Of a stretch of 50,413 nucleotides of DNA, positions 45,954 through 50,413 are shown piece after piece (positions within the stretch are counted from its first letter, which is position 1; each line of letters begins with the position of its first letter). The notes beneath the pieces were generated by a model that was not told the origin of the DNA, did no database searches, and worked only from the letters and a program-made list of their open reading frames with translations. This DNA is from Candidatus Nomurabacteria bacterium (GTDB taxonomy: Bacteria > Patescibacteriota > Minisyncoccia > Phycocordibacterales > SBAW01). The stretch covers positions 1-50,413 of the forward strand of contig CALREW010000003.1 in assembly GCA_943356415.1 (NCBI GenBank), read 5' to 3'. The position numbers and the translations under genes are program-made.

Positions 45954-47012
45954 ATGTCTCGTCCCTTGTCAGTCACGTTCAAAATGGAGGAACGGAAGTT
46001 GAAAGCACGATCCCAAGCGGGGCAACAGACCCCGGCACATGTGTTGGCTGCGGCTTGCCTGGCAAAAGCCAGTGCGGTCACCCTTCCCAACGGCTGGAAA
46101 TTTCGCCACTCGCAGAGGGCGGAAGAGCTGCAGCAGGACACGGTGGATTTCCTGACCGGCGTGATGGAGCGGTGGAGAACCGCTTCTCCCACAGAAGAGA
46201 CCTGGGCTCGACGTCACCTGGGGGCCCCGTCCATCTTTGGCCGGGTCAAATTCATCATCGAACAAGATGGCACTGTTCGGGTCATCAGCATCGATGGTGC
46301 GCCCTATATCGGGCTCAGCGCCAAGTACGATCCCGTCTACCGCGGTGCCCTCGAGTACTACAAGGCTGGCGGAGGCCAATGGCCGAACTTCGTTTCTGTC
46401 ACCGGCCCAAACGTCACGAGCGACGACTCCCTATGGGTCAAGACCGTCACGCTGAGCGAAGCCCGCAAAATGGCCGGGCAGCTCTATCTCGTTCGCTTCA
46501 ACCCCAAGACGAATCGCGCGAGGGATGAGGCGGACCTCGTCCATCAATCTGTCGTGCCGGTCGCCCACGTCAACAATCGCTCCTACGGCACGAAGCTCGA
46601 TCTCCTCGAGCCCTTCAAGTGGAGCGATGACGAAGACCCCATCAAGGGCCCGCACGCCATCAAGGGCAGTTGCGGTCGTGGGGGACACTCGGTGTTCTTC
46701 TACGGTCTTGATGCGGGACAGCGGCCGGCGGGGTGCAAGAGTGGCGACTTCGTCGGCGAGGATCGCCTGAAGGCCTTCCTGGACCGCAACGGCGGCAGCG
46801 CGTTCAAGCAGCGCATGTACGGTCCTATGATGCTGTCGCACTGTCCGGGTATGTGCGCGGTCTTCTGCCTGGACTTCGCGTTCGACCGCAAGGCCGGCGC
46901 GTTCGGTAGCTACCGTGCTATCGGTGGCACCTGGCGGGCTCAGCGCTCCATGGTCGTCGTTCCGGGCGAGAAGACCATCATCGGCCCGTTGCGACTTCCG
47001 GGCCGTTCCTGA
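45954..47012 (+). CDS. unknown protein
   Basis: 352-aa ORF, strong terminator downstream; family not recognised; start may be internal. Confidence 0.6.
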   Translation: MSRPLSVTFKMEERKLKARSQAGQQTPAHVLAAACLAKASAVTLPNGWKFRHSQRAEELQQDTVDFLTGVMERWRTASPTEETWARRHLGAPSIFGRVKFIIEQDGTVRVISIDGAPYIGLSAKYDPVYRGALEYYKAGGGQWPNFVSVTGPNVTSDDSLWVKTVTLSEARKMAGQLYLVRFNPKTNRARDEADLVHQSVVPVAHVNNRSYGTKLDLLEPFKWSDDEDPIKGPHAIKGSCGRGGHSVFFYGLDAGQRPAGCKSGDFVGEDRLKAFLDRNGGSAFKQRMYGPMMLSHCPGMCAVFCLDFAFDRKAGAFGSYRAIGGTWRAQRSMVVVPGEKTIIGPLRLPGRS

Positions 47013-47041
47013 CCTAGTCCCGGCTTCGGCCGGCACGGGAA

Positions 47042-47066
47042 GCACCGCGCGTACTACGCGCGGTGC
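47042..47066 (+). terminator. terminator
   Basis: GCACCGCGCGT-act-ACGCGCGGTGC. Confidence 0.7.
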
Positions 47067-47090
47067 CTTTCGTTTCAGTCAGGAGATTTT

Positions 47091-48293
47091 TTACTGCTCC
47101 AGCACTTCGACCAGTGTTTGTTTGAGTGTGGGTACTACGTTGAGATTAAAGAGAAGTGCTTTCTGCGCGATGTCGCCCGTGAGAAGCGCCGCAAGACCTG
47201 AACCCGTTTGCTCAGTAATACTTTTGTTTATGTGACTGACGGTTATCGCACGTAAATCGCGCTCTGCAGTCGTGGCGCCTTGTGTTGCGGTAGCGATGAG
47301 GCCAATGAGCGCGGCATCTGACTCACGAACCACTGCGCCGCCGGAGGAACCTTTTTGCGAAAGTATCGTACCACCAGCAGAGAAGAGATCGGCACCACCG
47401 CCTTCTTTGAAAGTAAAGATTTGGCCAATAGTGGTTCGCGCTGAAGAGATAAAGAGGTTGGTTTGAATCGTCGCGCCATCAAAGAATCCAGCGGGATAGG
47501 CAGCGAGCACCACGGGCACATTTTCAATATTTTCTGCTACCGACATAGAAACGTGCGGGAAAGAAGAGGGAAGTGTATTTGAACCGCTCGGCCCAGTGAT
47601 GCGCAAAAAGGCGAAGTCATTTTCTCCCGTGCCGGTTGGATTTTCAGCAATTATTTTATTAGCATTGTCGGTCATCCACTGTGACGGAAAGTACAGTAGT
47701 TCAGCCTTATACATGGCGCGCGCAGGGGAGCCGCTGCGTATGACGCAGTCGACGTTTCCCGCAGTGGGGTAGTCGCGAAGCAAGAAGAACTGTGCGACGT
47801 GCGCGTTGGTGAGAACGATGCCTCGAGAGTCAATCATGATGCCGCTGCCAGAGATCGGACGCAGGGGACCGCCGCCTGAAGTGACGCAGAGAATATTTAC
47901 GAGGGCACTCCGAACCTTTGTATTAACGTCACCAACAGTCTCTGCTGGTGTTGGTGTTGTTGGAGGGGTTGGTGTGGCGACCACAGGAGTTGAAGGCTCC
48001 GGGTTCTTTGGAGGGAGTGGGGTAGGGGATTCTGGTTTTTTTACAGGAGGAGTAGCCGGGACATCTTTTGGCGCCACTGCAACAGATTTTTTTTCTTCGG
48101 GAGGTTTCGATGTATTGATTGCGTAGGGTGCTGCTTTAGGAAGTGTGACTGAAAGCGTTGTCGGAAAATGTAAAAATGGGGCAGGGGAGACGTGCGGCAG
48201 TTGTGGGTACGAAAATGTGGCGCCTGAAGCAATAATTGCGAGCCCTGTTGCTATCTGGCCGAAGACTGAGGTGATGATGTCGAGAAAAGACAT
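47091..48293 (-). CDS. trypsin-like (chymotrypsin-fold) serine protease with N-terminal TM and Pro/Thr-rich linker
   Basis: GIVLTNAHVAQF (His), SQKGSSGGAVVRESDAALIGLIA (Ser). Confidence 0.8.
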   Translation of the reverse strand: MSFLDIITSVFGQIATGLAIIASGATFSYPQLPHVSPAPFLHFPTTLSVTLPKAAPYAINTSKPPEEKKSVAVAPKDVPATPPVKKPESPTPLPPKNPEPSTPVVATPTPPTTPTPAETVGDVNTKVRSALVNILCVTSGGGPLRPISGSGIMIDSRGIVLTNAHVAQFFLLRDYPTAGNVDCVIRSGSPARAMYKAELLYFPSQWMTDNANKIIAENPTGTGENDFAFLRITGPSGSNTLPSSFPHVSMSVAENIENVPVVLAAYPAGFFDGATIQTNLFISSARTTIGQIFTFKEGGGADLFSAGGTILSQKGSSGGAVVRESDAALIGLIATATQGATTAERDLRAITVSHINKSITEQTGSGLAALLTGDIAQKALLFNLNVVPTLKQTLVEVLEQ

Positions 48294-48365
48294 ATATCGA
48301 GTATACCTGCGAGAAGGTTTTCGACGAGGTTATCTCAAAGGCATCCAGTATGCTAGGTTGTAGGG

Positions 48366-48385
48366 CGACGAGCGGGAACTCGTCG
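48366..48385. repeat. hairpin CGACGAG-cgggaa-CTCGTCG
   Basis: Perfect 7-bp stem. Confidence 0.6.
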
Positions 48386-48457
48386 TTCAAAAAGCGGGAT
48401 TAGCCCGACATGCGTAGCAGTCGAGGTCCCGACCGCAGCGTCGGGATTCTCAGAAAA

Positions 48458-48505
48458 GCGGGATTAGTTCTCACCTGGGTAAACCCTAGGTTATGTTAGA
48501 ACATC
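48458..48505 (+). repeat. tRNA-Gly 5'-half-like module with D-loop hairpin (copy A)
   Basis: GCGGGATTAGTTC + ACCTGGG-taaa-CCCtAGGT + GTTAGAAC. Confidence 0.55.
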
Positions 48506-48550
48506 TAGACAATGGGCCTAGAGTAATAACGAGGACACAGTCCGCAAAAT

Positions 48551-48624
48551 GCGGGATTAGTTTAATGGTAGAACATCAGTTTTCCAAACTGAGAGCACCG
48601 GTCCGATTCCGGTATCCCGCACCA
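48551..48624 (+). tRNA. tRNA-Gly (anticodon TCC), CCA encoded
   Basis: GCGGGAT..ATCCCGC-A-CCA; TCAGT-TTTCCAA-ACTGA. Confidence 0.93.
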
Positions 48625-50146
48625 AAATCTGACTTTCAGAAAATTGACCGACTTTTTCATTGGCGGCGCACAGCGCCGCCCATGCGTTTTGTCCCGACAA
48701 ATCCTCTCCGCTCGGCGCGGTGAGCTGCGCCTCGCGGTTGGCCAAGACGAGGTTCGAGCCAAAGATTTCTTTGGCAGCAACCTTTTTGCTAAAAAGGTTG
48801 CTCTCCCGCGCGATTTTAGGCAGATTCTCTGCCTCTTTTATCCATTCTGTCATCGGTTCGAGCCAGCCAGTCCGCTTTTGTTCAATCCGCGCCGTTTGCT
48901 CTTCCAGCGACTTCTTTTCGGAAAGGAGTTTTGCTTTCTCGGTGCGGTAGATTTCTCGCTCAATATCTTGTTCTAAATAGCCATCGAGAAGTCGCTGGAG
49001 CTTAATTTGAATGGCGCGGATTCTCTCTCCGGATTCCTGAACAAAAGCGGTTGAGGATTGGGCGGCTTCGGTTTTCTCTTTTTCAAGCATAGCGGTTAGT
49101 TCCGCCGCCCAATCCGGTCTCAAAGAAAATTTTTGTAGTAGAGATGATAACTGGCGATCTAGTTCCTCTTGGCGAATACAAGGTTCGGGACATTTCAACT
49201 TTGATTTCTTGGTGCAGTGATAATAGACATATTCGTGAACATTTCCATTTTTCTGTTTCTTCACCTTGTATTCGCCAGTTATCATCATTCCGCATGAGGC
49301 ACAGGAAAGGAGTCCGCAAAAAGGTTGTGGTTCATTTTTTTGCTTGTGGTGCGGACGGCCTCGTTGCTTCAAAACTTCCTGCGCCTTGTCCCAAATTTTC
49401 TTTGAGACCACTGGCTGGTGCTTGCCCTCGTGGATTTCGCCACCATAGCGAAAGTGTCCGTAGTAGAAGGGATTGGAAAGGATAAAAGTAATTCTGTCTC
49501 GGTGGAGTCGCTTGCCGTTTTTTGAATGAATACCGGATTGCGCCAAAAAGTTTGAAATGTCCTCAAGGCGACTTCCATTTTTCGCGTACAGCTCAAACGC
49601 CTTGCGAATGAGTGAGGCGCGCTTCTTGTCCACGATAACAGTTTTCGTTCGCACATCATTGATATATCCGATAGGCGCAAGGCAGGGATATTCGCCGCGC
49701 CTCACTTTTTGGCGCAATCCACGCTTCGTATTTTCGGCAAGCGAATCCACATAGTATTTGCTTTGCCCAAAGGCGATATTGAGCATGAACTTTCCTTGTG
49801 AGGTATTTTCACACCAGAACTGCGGAAATTTCAGGTCCGCAAGTCCACCGCCGTCAAGCAGGTAGATAATCTTTCCACCGTCAACAGAATTGCGCGCCAA
49901 TCTGTCGGGGTGCCAAGCAAGGATAGCGTTTGCATCGCCTCGCTCTATGCGCGAAATCATTTTGTTGAAAATCGGGCGGCCGGTAATTTTGGCGGATTGC
50001 TTTTCAATAAATTCCTCGGCGATGTGCAAACCCTCTTGCCTGGCAAAGGCGCGCAATTCTGTGATCTGCGCTTCAATAGATAAAACCTGCTTGTCCTCCA
50101 CATCGGTGGACTTGCGGGCGTAGAGAAAATATTTGTAGTTGTTCAT
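48557..50146 (-). CDS. large serine recombinase (resolvase + recombinase + zinc ribbon)
   Basis: KYFLYARKSTDVEDKQVLSIEAQ, AWHPDRLARN, AFGQSKYYVDSLAENTKRGLRQKVRRGEYPCLAPIGYIND, CASCGMMITGEY..; start set near MNNYKYF; 3' end antisense to tRNA-Gly(TCC). Confidence 0.93.
   Translation of the reverse strand: MNNYKYFLYARKSTDVEDKQVLSIEAQITELRAFARQEGLHIAEEFIEKQSAKITGRPIFNKMISRIERGDANAILAWHPDRLARNSVDGGKIIYLLDGGGLADLKFPQFWCENTSQGKFMLNIAFGQSKYYVDSLAENTKRGLRQKVRRGEYPCLAPIGYINDVRTKTVIVDKKRASLIRKAFELYAKNGSRLEDISNFLAQSGIHSKNGKRLHRDRITFILSNPFYYGHFRYGGEIHEGKHQPVVSKKIWDKAQEVLKQRGRPHHKQKNEPQPFCGLLSCASCGMMITGEYKVKKQKNGNVHEYVYYHCTKKSKLKCPEPCIRQEELDRQLSSLLQKFSLRPDWAAELTAMLEKEKTEAAQSSTAFVQESGERIRAIQIKLQRLLDGYLEQDIEREIYRTEKAKLLSEKKSLEEQTARIEQKRTGWLEPMTEWIKEAENLPKIARESNLFSKKVAAKEIFGSNLVLANREAQLTAPSGEDLSGQNAWAALCAANEKVGQFSESQILVRDTGIGPVLSVWKTDVLPLN
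48620..48756. repeat. left arm of 137-bp inverted repeat
   Basis: Reverse complement of 50204-50340, 1 mismatch. Confidence 0.95.
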
Positions 50147-50186
50147 GCTCATACAATTATTGGGCAAAGCAAATCCGAGACAGAAT

Positions 50187-50386
50187 TAAAATCGCGCGGG
50201 AGGCGAACCTCGTCTTGGCCAACCGCGAGGCGCGGCTCACCGCGCCGAGCGGAGAGGATTTGTCGGGACAAAACGCATGGGCGGCGCTGTGCGCCGCCAA
50301 TGAAAAAGTCGGTCAATTTTCTGAAAGTCAGATTTTGGTGTGTCTTTACAGTTTGGCTCGAACTCATTTTATCAAAAACTGCTGAA
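50187..50386 (+). pseudogene. truncated C-terminal fragment of a second serine recombinase
   Basis: KIAREANLVLANREARLTAPSGEDLSGQNAWAALCAANEKVGQFSESQILVCLYSLARTHFIKNC*, homologous to the intact gene's C-terminus, opposite strand. Confidence 0.75.
50204..50340. repeat. right arm of 137-bp inverted repeat
   Basis: Read directly. Confidence 0.95.
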
Positions 50387-50413
50387 CGAAACCAGACCAA
50401 GGAAGCCAGCCCC

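Noticed and set aside
46431-47045. 204-aa minus-strand ORF
   Set aside because: Antisense to the 352-aa ORF, which has its own promoter-like leader and terminator; the minus ORF is Arg/Glu-rich shadow-like sequence.
50149-50400. 83-aa minus-strand ORF MVWFRSAVFDKMSSSQ..
   Set aside because: It is the antisense reading of the recombinase C-terminal remnant, like the 48644..48976 plus-strand ORF on the other arm; not an independent gene.
1-50413. CRISPR array / cas genes
   Set aside because: No regularly spaced direct repeats and no Cas motifs seen; the GCGGGATTAG repeats at 48394, 48458 and 48551 are tRNA-derived and irregularly spaced.
1-50413. rRNA operon
   Set aside because: No recognisable 16S, 23S or 5S sequence.

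Overview
This window looks like a chromosome segment from an ultra-small-genome bacterium, probably Patescibacteria/CPR (inferred from a PrgI/VirB4 cluster, TSP3 secreted protein, orphan small membrane proteins and a CPR-type serine recombinase; not proven). About 0-9.5 kb is a minus-strand type IV secretion/DNA-transfer-like cluster. About 9.9-29.6 kb is mostly housekeeping (rsmA, UvrD-like helicase, YifB/ComM, pnp, rpsO, NYN protein, CPBP protease, Asp/Asn-hydroxylase-like protein, XerC/D-like recombinase). The most unusual block is 30.6-41.8 kb: four divergent modules in identical orientation, each a TrmB-family regulator (+) paired with a membrane-anchored LivK/Peripla_BP_6-like binding protein (-). 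There is no permease or ATPase gene nearby, and a 2OG-Fe(II) oxygenase-like gene, a PurM-like gene and exoIII are interposed. From 44.3 kb to the end there are four tRNAs (Arg-TCG, Gly-GCC, Pro-TGG, Gly-TCC) with odd surroundings: tRNA-Gly 5'-half-like repeats carrying a covarying D-loop hairpin upstream of both Gly tRNAs, a cluster of parS-like sites beside yraN, an attenuator-like leader upstream of an unknown protein, and a serine recombinase flanked by a 137-bp inverted repeat (136/137 identical) whose outer edge is the 3' end of tRNA-Gly(TCC). Everything was read by eye; no database search was run.
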